Assembly: GCA_007026445.1 (NCBI GenBank)
Contig: VDMD01000034.1
Location: 264,781-328,780 of the forward strand
Direction of reading: 5' to 3'
DNA from: Schizophyllum amplum
Lineage: Eukaryota; Basidiomycota; Agaricomycetes; Agaricales; Schizophyllaceae
DNA: 64,000 nucleotides
The stretch's first letter is position 1. Each line of letters begins with the position of its first letter. Shown here piece after piece: positions 11,830 to 24,077 of the stretch. The position numbers and the translations under genes are program-made. The notes beneath the pieces are model-generated. The model was not told the origin of the DNA. It saw only the letters and a program-made list of their open reading frames with translations, and did no database searches.

Positions 11830-13697
11830 ATGCCGGTGAGTGATTTTCCTACGTTCGACATATGTGCATATGTGCGAATGATTAGGCTCGCGTTTGCGCG
11901 CAGGGGACCAAAACCAAGACAGCATGTGCCGGTCGCGAAATACGGCGTCAACTGGATAAGTACAAACATAACAACAAAGATGCAGTCTGCCCGGGGGCTA
12001 CCTGAAAATTTCCACAAGTCGAGACCTTATCGGGACGCCCTTCGCGCTCTGAGTGGCTCCCTCGTACCAGCAGGAAGGCCTTACAGCGAAGCCGACCTGT
12101 TCAACATCGTTAATGCCTTGGAAAGCCTCTATGCGCTATCATTCGTGCTCACCGAAATGCATAATCAACCCGAGGACGTTCGCCACACGATCTCCACAGA
12201 CATCATTCCTGCTCTATGGGATTGGATGCTCTTCTTCCACCCGGATGCGGATAAGCTCGACGAATCCTTGTTGAAAGGCGCACTCTGGCGTTACAGTCAA
12301 CAAAGAAACCCCGGAGTCGCCAGTATGGAGTATGTGCACAAAGTTCTCGCTTCACTCTTCTACACCATCCCCACGTCCAGGAAGCGGCGCCTCCAGCTTA
12401 CGGAATACCCGATTTCACATCCTATCTCTACGATCTATGGCGGCATAGGGCACGTCGGTTGGGAGACAACGACCCCGCGGATATCGTGACATACACCATC
12501 CTCGTATCTTTGGCGGACTGCGGGCACACGGCCGAGCTTCGACTCCGTATCTCGAACGAGATGTTGGCTAAGGACCCGACCAGTATGCGCGCTTTGTGCG
12601 GCGTCTCCGCTGCATCATCCGTATGAGCAAGCCGGACTTGGAGGAGCTCGCCTACCAGGTCGAGCTCATACGCAACATGGCAATAACTGACACTGCGCGC
12701 CCCCTGCTGCGTGGCGCATTCTCGCTCATGGGTCCTGCGATGCGCATGTACGACTTGGCGGCGACGGACACATATCACAACATCGGGGATGGTCAACTTC
12801 ATAACGAGCCGACATCGGCCGCACATTACTTGAAATCCTGCTGCGAGATCATCTACTTTCTGCGAGACGAGATACGAAGCTCGCAAGACGTCGTCAGGCT
12901 GGTCAAAGGCGGTATCATGCGTGAGCTGTACAACTATATGCGGCGCCTCCCCGACGTACTCTTCAACGAACCACGCGTGCATCCGGCATTATTGATCCTT
13001 TCCACCGTCATCTCTCCTGCGGCCATCCTCCCTTCCGTATCTAACGCTATCTCGGCTTCTTTAGAACGCGATGACCTCCGCTCACGTCTACCAACCCTCG
13101 CATCGGTGTCAAATTGCTCGCTTGAGTGGAACAACCTGCTTGATCCACTCAAATTCACGCAATCGTGGACAACAAACGGAGGATGAGGCTCGAGCCGCTC
13201 ATTGCCACAGAAAAGCGGTAAGAATTTTACGTAGTAATTCATATCAGACGCGCTAAGAATGAAATCCAGTGCCCTAACGCCGGACGACGACTCAGGCGTT
13301 GTCCCTGTGGCCACATCTACTACTGCTCAGCAGACTGCCAGGCAGAGGACTGGCCAAGCCATAAACCTGATTGCCAGATCGGTAAGTACACTCTCTCGTC
13401 ATGCCATCCGAGGGCGCGCTGATGCAGATTCCCATCAGTTCAGATTGCCGAAGGACCGAAGCAAAGTACGCTCTCGCCCGTCCCTCGGATGTCTACTTCG
13501 TACAGTTTTATGCGCTCAATAGGGCAGAGAAGGACGGGACGCTCCCCTCTCAGGGAAATGTCAAAAGCATCCTACTGAACGTGCGCAACGAGCGAGCAAT
13601 GGACGATCAGGTAAAACCTGTTCCACCCGACGGCCATGTTTGGTTGCAGATTGGGATAGGGAAGGCACTGACGGTGTTGGATCTGGGAAAGAGATGA
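11830..13697 (+). CDS. MYND-finger protein, paralog A
   Basis: Member of a local four-gene family with an alpha-helical, HEAT-like body and a C-terminal MYND zinc finger. The short first exon encodes Met-Pro, then an intron, then GREIRRQLDKYKHNNK. Family landmarks follow: FHKSRPYRDALRALSG, YSEADLFNIVNALESLYAL, IIPALWDWMLFFHPDADK, PDFTSYLYDLWR, DVVRLVKGGIMRELYNYM. The finger is CPNAGRRLRRCPCGHIYYC, then SADCQAEDWPSHKPDC. The reading frame breaks about four times: near 11996 (G run), 12380, 12594 and about 13150. Paralog alignment shows sequence conserved on both sides of each break. This may be a decaying copy, but nearby essential genes show the same breaks, so assembly error is at least as likely. 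MYND fingers bind proline-rich partners; target unknown. Confidence 0.75.
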
Positions 13698-13796
13698 CAT
13701 GAGACATTTTATTGCTACCGTGTCGATGGTAAATGTTCCAGTCATTCCCTGTCGGGTTCAAGGTTTTGGCTCATGCTGGACTTTAGCTTTAGCGCT

Positions 13797-14829
13797 TTAG
13801 CAGGCCTCGAAGACATAATCCGACCCGGTGGGTCCAGTCAATTCCTGGTCCCGGTACACAATGGGCAGTTCGTCCCCATGGTCCGCGCATGCAGTACGGA
13901 ACTGCGCCTTCTTGTACTCAATCTAAAAGCGTTTGTCAGCTCGATGCACGTCAAGGCCGCCGTGAATAATACTGTGCGGTCACCCAGTAAACACTCACCT
14001 CGATGACATAGTCGCCATAAACATCCATATAGTCTCCGCACTCTTTCCACTCCATGCATTCCTCCGCGACAGCAAAATCGAACCCAACGGCCGCCTTCGC
14101 ATCCGCGCTATATTCAGCCGCGTTTTTCTGGCCGAAGGCGAGGTCGAGGCCATGCGCGTAGTCGGCCAGCGTCTTGGCAAGTGCGTAATTGCCATCCTGC
14201 GTGAGGAGGTCTGTACGCGTGAACGTATCAAAATTGTCCGCCTCGACAGCGTTGAAACCCTGTTGAGTAGGTACTCAGTCCCCACCCTTTAACAGTGATG
14301 ACGGGCAGGACGCACCTTGGACGCGCACTCGTCGATGTAGCCCTTCATGACGGTGGCGATCTCGTCCCGCTTTGCGGCCGTGGTCGTGTCTCTGAATTGT
14401 CCAACATCAGTCAACTCTTCTGCTTCCATGCCGAAGGCGAGAAAGACGCACAGGAGAAGCTCACCCTCCCAATCCGGATCCTCGTAATAATCGCCCCCTT
14501 CGCGTAGTAGCACATCGTCGTGGTTGCTCGTCCACCTACACAGCCCGTCAGCGCCAGCCTTGGGCCTCAGAGTGGCCGCAAAATACGGCCACGTACCAGT
14601 CCCTGTCCTCTGGCTGTGTCTGATACGCGTTGATATAGCAGACATTGTACAGCCCGTCCGCGGGATTCGCCGTGTGGTCCCGCGAGACAATTTGCGTGCC
14701 CGAGGGCGGATTGTACGCACTGCCAAGCTGGTAGTCGAAATTGCCGTTCACAGGGAACAAGGTGACAGCCCCGTGCACAGAGAGGGCGAGGGCGAGATTG
14801 GTGGCGGCGGCGGTCGTAGTCGCGTACAT
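13797..14829 (-). CDS. secreted GH114-type endo-alpha-1,4-polygalactosaminidase-like protein
   Basis: Predicted extracellular glycosidase of family GH114, whose members cut galactosamine-containing polysaccharides of fungal walls and biofilms. A hydrophobic N-terminus (MYATTTAAATNLALALSVHG) is followed by FPVNGNFDYQLGSAY, LYNVCYINAYQTQPEDRDW, NHDDVLLREGGDYYEDPDW, DTTTAAKRDEIATVMKGYID, FNAVEADNFDTFTRTDLLTQ, FGQKNAAEYS, VGFDFAVAEECMEWKECGDY and VYGDYVIE. The tail YVFEAC precedes a TAA at 13797. Acidic residues in FDYQLG and AVEADN sit where the family has its putative catalytic residues. Five or so introns join in frame if the acceptor after GMEAE is used. TATATAAG about 130 bp upstream (14957-14964) may be its core promoter. 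Confidence 0.82.
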
Positions 14830-15541
14830 CGCAGCTCAAAAGATTGCGTCGGAAGGGTGATGGAAGGAGCTCAAGGCGATGGAAGGCAATGGGATGAGGG
14901 GCAAGGGCACTAAAAGGCAAAGGAAGGAAGGATCAACTTGCAGCACCACCTGCGACCTTATATATGCACGCGTGCGCCGTCGTCAGCGACAGCTGCGACA
15001 CATGCGCGCGCCCGTCCCAGCGAGTGATACATCCGTGAAACATAGCAAAACAATCCTCGCCATGCAGATTCACAGGTCTTCGCGATCTGCTGACGAGGGG
15101 CGAGTGCGCTCAGGTCACGCACCAGGTCCCTGTTAGACGTGGACCTGTTTCTTCGTTGACGTGACCTGGTCCCATAGCCATGGACAGCCAAGGACCTGTT
15201 TGATGATGTGAGTGGTCACGAAGTTGACCAAGCGCCCGCTCGTCTTGTCCGAGCTCGTAAGTGAGTATCAGAGCCGTTCGTCAACGTCGTTACTTAGGAG
15301 AGGAGCCCCGCACCTGCGGCCGCTGCCTTCCGCCGCCTTTAGTGAATTGCGCGTCCGGCCGCTGGCCAAATGTCATTTCAATAGCCCTTGATCAAATTGA
15401 GAAAAGGGCGAACGACCTTCCCCTTCACCTTCGGCCTTCTCTAGAGTCTTTATGCGGGCTGCTTTCAGGATCGACCGGACGGTAATATATATTGCACGAC
15501 TAGAAAGCGTATGCGCGACAGGATGGACGAGACAAGGTACC
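14830..15541. other. intergenic between GH114 gene and ETF-QO
   Basis: Contains the GH114 upstream region and the 3' flank of ETF-QO. Apart from the TATA-like element no gene is supported. ACCAGGTCC and GGACCTG words recur near 15120-15195, without a clear repeat unit. Confidence 0.45.
14957..14964 (-). promoter_or_regulatory. TATA-like element upstream of GH114 gene
   Basis: Minus-strand TATATAAG about 130 bp 5' of the GH114 ATG. The position is reasonable for a fungal TATA box if the leader is about 100 nt. No transcript start is known. Confidence 0.4.
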
Positions 15542-17959
15542 CTATGTAACGGCTACATCACTCATCAGCTATATTCTTCATGACCAGCAAGAGAGCACTC
15601 ACTATACTTCGGCCCACCTCCACCTTGCGGCACCGACCACGTAACATCCTGAGTGGGCACCTTGATATCGCAGAGCTTGCAGTGGATGCAGTTCTAAGTG
15701 ATATCAATGCTTAGCTACGAACGTGATAAAACAGCGGACCGCGCTCACCTGCGAGTTGATGACCAGCTTCTTACCGTTGTAGGTTTCCGGCGTATCCTGG
15801 CCTTTTTCCTGGACACCGACGTCGTGAGCTGCAAAAAAGGGGAGGAGTGATATAGCACACGCACCACATCAACATACTCGTACACGCCTGCCGGACATGC
15901 GCGCTGAAGCAAGCCCGCGTACTGTTCGACATTAACGCGGACGTGCTCGCGGCGCGCGTCCGCCGTGGAATTGCAGTCGTTTGTAAGTGGGAACTCCTTC
16001 TGCTCGCCCGATCAGCAGAGATCAAGTACGTGAAAGTTACACAGCGTACCTCCGCGCTGGATCCCGCTTGCAGCGACCGCAAACCGACCTTCAGATGGAC
16101 TGGCTCATCCTCTTCGTGATTCGTGCCCGTGAGCGCGACGCTGGTCATCAGGTCCGTCGACAAGGGTGGCTGAAAAGCCGGGTAGTCTATGGGCTTGTGG
16201 CGCGACATGGGCTCCGTCTTGGTCGAGTCGTAGGAGCGGTTATACTTCGTTGACTGAGCCGTTGGTCAGCGTTCATGAATTCTCTGAGTGGGGATGCATC
16301 CTTTACCTCGTCTAATGTGCTCTTGCTATGGCGCAACGTCCACGGGACCTTCCCATGAAGTAGGCTGTCCATGCCGGAGTAGGCGGCGCCAGCGAAGATA
16401 CCGAGCGAGGTTCCAAATGAAGGCTTGAGGTTACGGACCTCATACAGATCGTCATAGACCCAGGAGTCGCGGAACGCCTTCGTGTACCCCGACAGGTTGA
16501 CGGGAGCAACGGGTGCTACAAGGAGTGTCAGTATAGGTGATTAGAACGATATTGCAGCAGATACTGACCACCCTCGCCCTGCTCCATGATCGCGTCGAAC
16601 GCGGCCTCAGCAGCAAGCATGCCGCTCTTCATGGCGTTGTGCGTGCCCTTGATCTTGCCAACGTTCACCATGCCCGCTGCGCAGCCAACAAGAGCTCCTC
16701 CAGGGAAGTGCAGCTGGCTGGGCAAGCTCTGCAGACCGCCGGAGGTCATTGTTCTTGCGCCATAAGCTAGCCGCGTGGCCCCCGGCACACCGAGAAGCGC
16801 TCGCAAAAAGGGATGATGCTTCATTCGCTGGAAAAATTCTCAGACGAGGCATTCCTGATATACTGACTGAAGCTTACCTGGAATTCCCGATACGGCTCGA
16901 CATACGGATTCCTGTAGTTGAGGCCAACCACCAAGCCGACGCTCACCAGGTTGTCTGCCATGTGATAGACCCAGCCGCCGCCGTACGTGTCGTAGCTCAA
17001 TGGCCAGCCTAGAGTATGCACGACCTCGCCTGGCCGATGCAACTCCTCTGGTACACGCCATACCTCCTTCAACCCAAACCCGTAAGTCTGTGCTTGCGGA
17101 TCGGGATTGAGCACTGGCTCAGTCGTCCCCTCAGCTGGTGGATCTCGCAGGCGATATCGCGCGCACGCCTCCTTCGTCAGCGAGCCATGGGCACCTTCCG
17201 CAAGGAGGGTGGCGCGGGCGCGGAAGCGCATACCCGGTTCGAATGACGATTTCATAGTATAGTCGCGCGCTAGGCCGACCTCGTTCGTCACCACTCCCAC
17301 GACGGTATTGTCCCCCTCTTCTCCATATGCGAGTTGGGCACCCGCGAAGCCGGGATACACCTCCACGCCTTCTTCCTCCGCGACGCCGGCCAGCCATCGA
17401 CTGAAGCCGCTAAGACTGGTTATGAAGCTGTCTTTGTGGCCCGGATATGTGCCGGAGACGCCCATCTGCGGAGGATGGGGGAGGGGGACCGAGAAGCCTT
17501 CCGTAAGGTATAGCATGCGGGAGCGTGTGGCGCGTTGGGTGAGGGGATGATCGCCATTGCGCCATTCAGGGAGCAGCTCATCAAGAGCTCTGGGCTCTAC
17601 TACAGCGCCGGAGAGTATATGGGAGCCTGAAGACTTGTCAGACGACATTTTCGGATGTCTCGGCTACAAAGCCTCTGGTGTTATGAGCACTCACCTGCTT
17701 CACTACCCTTCTCCAAGACCACCACTCGCAGCTCCCTCCCATTACCCCTCTCCCTCTCCAGCTGCTTGAGCCTGATAGCGGCACTGAGCCCCGCCGGACC
17801 TCCACCTACAATGCACACATCCACTTCATCCTCCGCACGCTCGACGTCCGCGGGGTTGAACTTCTCGTTGTATACCTTCACCGTCGAGTGCAAGCAGCGA
17901 GCTCGACTTCGCAAGGTGGTCTTCCTGGGCGCTCGCGAGAGGCGGCGCAGGGACAACAT
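15542..17959 (-). CDS. electron transfer flavoprotein-ubiquinone oxidoreductase, mitochondrial
   Basis: ETF dehydrogenase passes electrons from fatty-acid and amino-acid dehydrogenases via ETF to ubiquinone at the inner mitochondrial membrane. The chosen ATG (17959) gives a presequence, [20 protein letters not shown]; another in-frame ATG lies at 18004. FAD binding is [19 protein letters not shown]. Then come [88 protein letters not shown] and [20 protein letters not shown]. The C-terminal [4Fe-4S] site uses CPAGVYEY and [16 protein letters not shown]. The end GPKYTVT requires a last tiny exon after an intron; reading through without it adds about a dozen residues. All exons are in frame, so the gene looks intact. 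Confidence 0.92.
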
Positions 17960-18359
17960 GACGGTTGGCGGCAAGCTAGACACCGGACGACACCTGCGAA
18001 TCATATGCGGGTTATTGAGCGCCTGCTGATCGGTATTTGAACCCTGCGGGGTTAAGCGTCGGTCCGCACGTTCCGGAGATCGAGGCGAGCACGCCACCCG
18101 AGAACGCCAACTGGGACCCACAGCAAGAAACGCCGCACAACGCACACAAGCTGGACGTGACTATGGTATATGCAATGCTATGCGATTGTGCTATAAACAT
18201 GAGGTTATTACTCTATGGTGTATGGTTTGGAGGGATATGTTGATACACAAGCAAGAAAGGCACGTCGCTCCGCGGTGAGGTTGAGGAAGTGTACACGACA
18301 ATTCCCAGTCAGTGTGCGGCAAGGCCTAAGGTCGTACGGCAAAGGACGTTGTTAGATGT
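17960..18359. other. intergenic, ETF-QO promoter / FKS1 3' flank
   Basis: About 400 bp between two minus-strand genes. It includes the possible longer ETF-QO N-terminus up to 18004. No other feature seen. Confidence 0.5.
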
Positions 18360-21300
18360 TTAGATACTCCGGCAGATTTGGCAGTCAAAGTCAAGGTTAT
18401 CTCGGAAGATCGCCGCTGGGAGGGGAAGTCAGCGACATGGCTACAGCAGCAAGGACAAAGGACGTACGGAGAGCGATGAGCGCGACAAGGAATGCCACCA
18501 CCAGGATGTAGAACAGGGAGTACTTGATGACCTGCGATGGCTATGAGTGAATGGAAGACACGACGTCGCATGCAACTCACAATCCACCGTCTTTGCCGCT
18601 TCTGCTTGGTAGAGAACAGAGGCTGCCTAATCTGCTTCGACGGTCGCAACCAGACTGAAACGCGGTCAGCAAAATGTCTTGATCTTGCACGCAAAGCACT
18701 CACAAAGCATCGTTGAATGTATCGAGTTGAAGAACGGCAGCAGCAGCGGCACCGTCAAGATGATGAGCAGCAGGTGGCCCAGCAGGAAGTCCGACGTCCA
18801 CAACGACATCTCCACGATCTTCACGATGAACTCACGCGCGGGCTGCGACATGGCCGAGGTACCCAGCCCGCGACCATACCACTGACCCGTCCACCACGCG
18901 CGGTTCGTCTCGTCGTGCTTGTATTCACGCGTGAGGAAGACTGCAATGAGGATCTTCTGGATCGCACGCTGCACCGCGATGATGGCGATGACACCGAGGA
19001 CGGCATGTGAGGCGTCCCAGAGCTCGAGGAACCACTGAAGGCATAGTTAGCAAGCTGGTCAAGACGAAGAAGCCGTATAAACGACGTACGAAGAACTCGA
19101 AGAACGTGAGCATGCCAATGAGCGCAGCACCGTGCGCCGCCGCCGCCATAACCGATCCAAACTTCTGCCATCCACTCATCATCGGACCCAGGAAGAGTGA
19201 GATAAAGAACAGCGAAACCAGCACCGCTGCGTTCCACACCGTCGGCCCGACCGCAATGAGCAGAATCCGAAGCAGCGGGCTTGGTGGCGTCCTGCCCGTC
19301 TCATCGGGGAACGACTTGACGAACATATACGCGATGACGAAGATCGTGCTCGCGCCCAGCGGCCACAGGATCTCTGAGAAGATCACGTTCCGCCACGGCG
19401 CGCGCGGGACGTCGCTCGACAGCTTCTCCGACGGGTGCCCCAGCTTCTTCTTCTTGTACCCAGTAATCGCAGTGCGCGACAGCCTGCAGTATCCGTACCA
19501 ACTGCTCGCCTTCGTGCGCGAGTTCCCGCGCGACATCCATCGCAGGAACTCGCGGTAGTCGATGATGAAGTCGGCGAACGAGAATTGATGCGGGTTGAAC
19601 ATGAAGGGCGCGATGCATAGGGAGAGGACGGAGAACCAGAAGTAGATGAGGTGCGGGATCCAGATGGCCATGGTCGCGTAGAGCAGGAGGAGCAGGTTAC
19701 GCATGCCCATGTAGATGCTGGGCGGGGCGAATCGCGAGTAGAGGATGCTGAACGGTATCCGACTTGTCGCGAAACCACGACCCGTGGCGATGTAGCGCGC
19801 ACCACCGAAGCTCATGTTGCTGAGCAGTGCCTGGGAGTAGATCTGCGTCGAGAAGACTTCGAAGATGGGCGACAATGACAAGAAATGCTTTCCAAGACGC
19901 AGCAAGGCCTTGCCCGTACCACGCTCACAGAGCTCTAAAGCATTGGTTAGAGTATGTCTTTGATCGAACACAAAATCCAGCGTACCTTGTAAGAACAACG
20001 GCAAGAAGGCGATGAAGAACACCAAGAAAATAGAGATGATACTGCGCCGAATCCACTCGAAGACAGGGATGAGGTTGTAGCAACCGGCTTGACCACTGTA
20101 GACTTGACCACTGGAGTTGATCTTGCAGATGAACAACTGCTTGTTCAACGTGCCGAGGTATAGCACTGCATACCAGTCAGCTTAATACAACGCATGGCCA
20201 GAGTATGGCACTCACAGGTGACCATGAAGACCTGAATCGAGTAGATGACCAAGATGTTGTTCATGTGGAAACCCGCATGTGCGTAGTAGAACGTCAAAAA
20301 CCGGTCGATCGGCAGTTGCGTGCCCAGGTAGTAGTACTCCCGACTCAGCAGCTGCTCGCCCATACCCGTGCCATCTTCGTCTGGAAATTCAAGATGGTGC
20401 CGAACCCAAGGTCACGGCCCTTCCCGCACTGGTAGTACTCCATGTGCTTGATGCGCCCCCGCGAGAATGGCTGTCATACCGGCGAAGATATCCTCGTTGA
20501 GATGCAGCCCTTCTGCGCCTTCGACACACCACCGCGCGTGGTCATGAAGGTCGCGTTCAGGAAATCAGGATGCCCGTAGTGCAGCTTGCCGCCGATCCAG
20601 GCGAGCGCGCGCGCCGTGATCGTACCGAACGTCTGTTCTTTGCCGGCAGCGATGTCACCGAGAATGCCGATGTTCTCCGAGAAGATGTACTCGCGGGAGC
20701 CCAGAATGGCGACGGGCGCCTTGTTGAACTCCTTGTGGCCCCACTGCGCGTACGGACTCTGACTCGACACGGAGTACTCCTCGAACTCGCCAAGGACGTT
20801 GCGGATCTTCAGACACTCCTCGAGGTAGTTGTCCTGGTTGGCGTCGATGACCTGGATGTACTCGCCGCGGTAGAAGATGATGGCGTGGTTCTGATTGTCG
20901 GACTTGCCGTCACCGAGAATCGGGTTACCGGGCAGCTCGATGCGGAACTTGGGCTTGCGACGACCGGTGCGCTCGTCCAACTCCGAATGACCGTCGATGA
21001 GCGTCGAAAACAGCTTTACCTCGTCTGTCTTGTTCGGACCAGGCTCTTCGTCGAGGTAAGCATCTGCAGGTCAGGGTAGGCGCGCAGAAGGAATTCCGCG
21101 TTCTCTTGTTCCTCCTTGTTGAACTTGGAGTACCGCTGCATGGAGATGACGAACTTGAACTTCCGACGCGACATGCGCTCGAGCTCGCGCTCCAGGCGCT
21201 CCGTGTTACCGCCAAACGCATGCACAACGTCGGGGTTCTCGACGCGGTAGAGTAGCTTGATCGCCTTCGAATAGTTCATCATGCCGGACACCGTGCGGTA

Positions 21301-24077
21301 CAGCGTCTGCGCGCGCAGGGATGCCCAGATACGAGTGCGCAGCGTGTACTCTGGCGAGGAGGTCTTGAACCCGATGCAGTAGAATGGCAGTCGTCCGTCC
21401 TCGCGCGCTTCTCGTCCGCCATGTCCCCAGACTCCTCAGCCAAGATCTTGGTATCCTTGACGAAGTTGTCCCACTCGACCGGGTGCAACTGCTTGAGGTA
21501 CTCCAACAGCGTAACGCGGGTGTTCTGGTCCTCCTCGCGGATGATCTCGCGCAAACTGAGCAGGATCTTCTCTGAGTAATGGGGAACGAGGACCGTAAAC
21601 GTGGGCATGGCGTCGATGGGCAGGGGTTCCGGCAAGGCGGTCGTCAAGGAAGATGCGAAGAAGGATATCCGACGCTCGGCTTCACCACCAGGAGGGAAGA
21701 ACGAGCCAGGCTTGGAGTTGTTCTGGTGCGTGAAGAACGGTGGTGCCCTCAGCGTGCGCCGACCGTCGGGCCCATCGACCTGGTGGTACAGTAGCCGTTG
21801 TACGTGCTCGATGGAAAGGAGATGCTCGCGATACATGGAGATGATGACCGCATTCCATATTTGCGAGACGAGGACCTGGTGCGAAGTCAGATATACAATC
21901 AAAGGATAAAGGACATCTCCGTACCTTCGGTTTGTACTTGACCTCCATCTCGGCCGTCGCAAGGAGCTTGGCGTAATACGCTTGGGCATACGCGTGAAGA
22001 TCTCCGTCCATGGTGTCCAGATCGAGATACCCAGCTTGAATGCGCGAACCATAGAGAAGATGACCAGCCAGATGATGTACCACAGATACGTGTCCAGGAA
22101 GAACAGCACCAAATCCATCACATACATGATCGCCAGCGCGAACGGAACCTGGTTCGTGCACAGCGCGCTGCCGAATATTGCATCGCTACAGCCCTGCACC
22201 TTCGTCCGCGCCATGACTGCCACCGGGCTAGAGAAGGATGACGTCAAGAAGAAGTACGACTCCGTATATTTGCAGCCGAAGACGAGCAGCCAGAGCATGA
22301 TACTGGCGATGCGCGAGGTGCGCTTCATCTCCGGGTACGAGGCCGTGAAGGTCTGCGACGCCATGTGTTTCCTTGACTTGCCAGCCACGCGATCGCCGAA
22401 CATGCGCCCGGATGGAATGATGGCGAATACGAGCGTGGCGACTACAGAGACGAAGAACTGGACGATGGCGACAATAAGTGGCACCTGACCAATGTCCGTT
22501 CGTCCGTCAATCATAGCGATGTAGAACGTGGGACCGGCAGTGAGCGCGAGGATGACCAGTAAAAGATGAGCCGAGTGGTGAGATGCGAGGCGTTGTTCCA
22601 TGTTGTCGGGATGTACGTGTACTCGGCGATTGTGGCACCGATCATGATGATAGTCGACACCGCACCACCGAGAGCAGTCGCCGACCAGGTCATCTCGGGC
22701 GAAGGATCGAGCTTGCCCTTCGGCGCGTAGACTCGCGGAGAGTTGAAAGCCGTGTAGAAGAAGTAAACCGCGACGTGAAGGATCCATATACGGTTGAAGT
22801 TGACGAGGAGATGTGCTGTGGAGCGCTTCTCGAAGAACGTCTTGAAGAAGACACGGTTCCACTCGATCTTGGAGAACTTCATGAAGCGCTGGGCGGGAGG
22901 CACATCGACCAGGCGCGTCTGCAGGGGATCAGCAGTTGTTCGGATTTCGCATTGCATTGCTCACATTATCCGACAGGACGATCTTGGCGAGACCTTCGGG
23001 ATACCAGAATAACTGATTGACATCGTCGTATCCAGTGATCTGTTCGTGATCCTTCTCCCGTTTGACCTGCTTCCCGTCGACCACTTCGTACACCTGCTCA
23101 CGTAGGAAGCGATACAACGGCTTGATGACAGCCTGCATGTAAAGCCCTTCCGGTACGGGATCCATGCGGTTCTGGCACTCGGGACTCCTGTAGTAGTCGT
23201 CCGCACACTTGAATATGAAGCATAGACACTCCGGTGCCAGCCGAATGTTGCCTGCCTCGCCCCAGCAAAGGAGAAATAGCGCAACTTGGCGAAGACGGTC
23301 GTACTGGCTCATGTTGTTCATAGCGTTGCGCCAGCGGTTGAGAGCGCTGTCGAGCGACTTTGTCTTCGTTGCGCCCTTGATCGTCTTCAGGCGCTGGAGA
23401 CCCGGGTTGTTGGTAGCCCCGACGGCGTCATCAAGGTTGAGCTGCGCAGCAAAGTACCACTTCCGGTAGTTCGCATGCTGGCCGCCAATATAGTCCGCGT
23501 GAAGGGTGAGCAGGGCCTGATTAGGTGTCATGCGCGAGGCGCGCGAGTCCAGGAGATGCATCATGAAGTCGAACTGCGTTTCGTCAGCAGAGGTACCGTC
23601 GCAGCAAGCCTGTGCAACGCACCGTATTCCGCATAGAGTCGCGCTGGAAGCCGAACTTTTGAGTGAGGTCCAAAAAGATGTCCTCAATCTCCTCCGTAGA
23701 CATGGGGATCTGGCGGTCGACCGACCAAGCGGGATAAGGCTCATTGGAGCCAATGCCGGGGTCGGCGAATGGCGAGATGCTGGGGACGCTTGCGCGCGAG
23801 TCTACGGAGGCTGCATACTCGCGGCCTCCGTATGGGTCGCCCTCGAAGCTGCCTGTGCGTGAAGTGAGTAGGAGGGATCGGGTGAGAGTCCAAGCGACGC
23901 ACCATTTCTGTCGCTGTAGCCGGCACTGCCGGCGAGTCTGGTGGTGCTCCCGTAGGACTGGCTCATGTCCGCGTCCGAGTCGTAAGGCCTTGGTCCGGGG
24001 CCAGGCTGCTGGCCATAGGGTCCCCTGTTGGGCGGTTGCGGATCGAATGGGTTCCTGCCATATCCAGGGCCGGACAT
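18360..24077 (-). CDS. FKS1: 1,3-beta-glucan synthase catalytic subunit
   Basis: Plasma-membrane glycosyltransferase (GT48) making wall 1,3-beta-glucan from UDP-glucose. The N-terminus is hydrophilic ([14 protein letters not shown]). The FKS1 domain has [37 protein letters not shown] and [21 protein letters not shown] first membrane block is followed by the catalytic loop: [93 protein letters not shown] and [19 protein letters not shown]. Many C-terminal membrane helices follow, ending [11 protein letters not shown]. At least seven single-base frame breaks occur, near 20370, 20458, 20507, 21061, 21390, 21975 and 22562, all inside highly conserved sequence. FKS1 is normally essential and single copy, so assembly errors are the likeliest cause. 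Confidence 0.93.

Noticed and set aside
14310..14480. Frameshift in the GH114 gene next to EDPDWEG
   Set aside because: Using the acceptor before ELTDVGQFRDTTT keeps the frame with normal GT-AG signals, so no error is needed.
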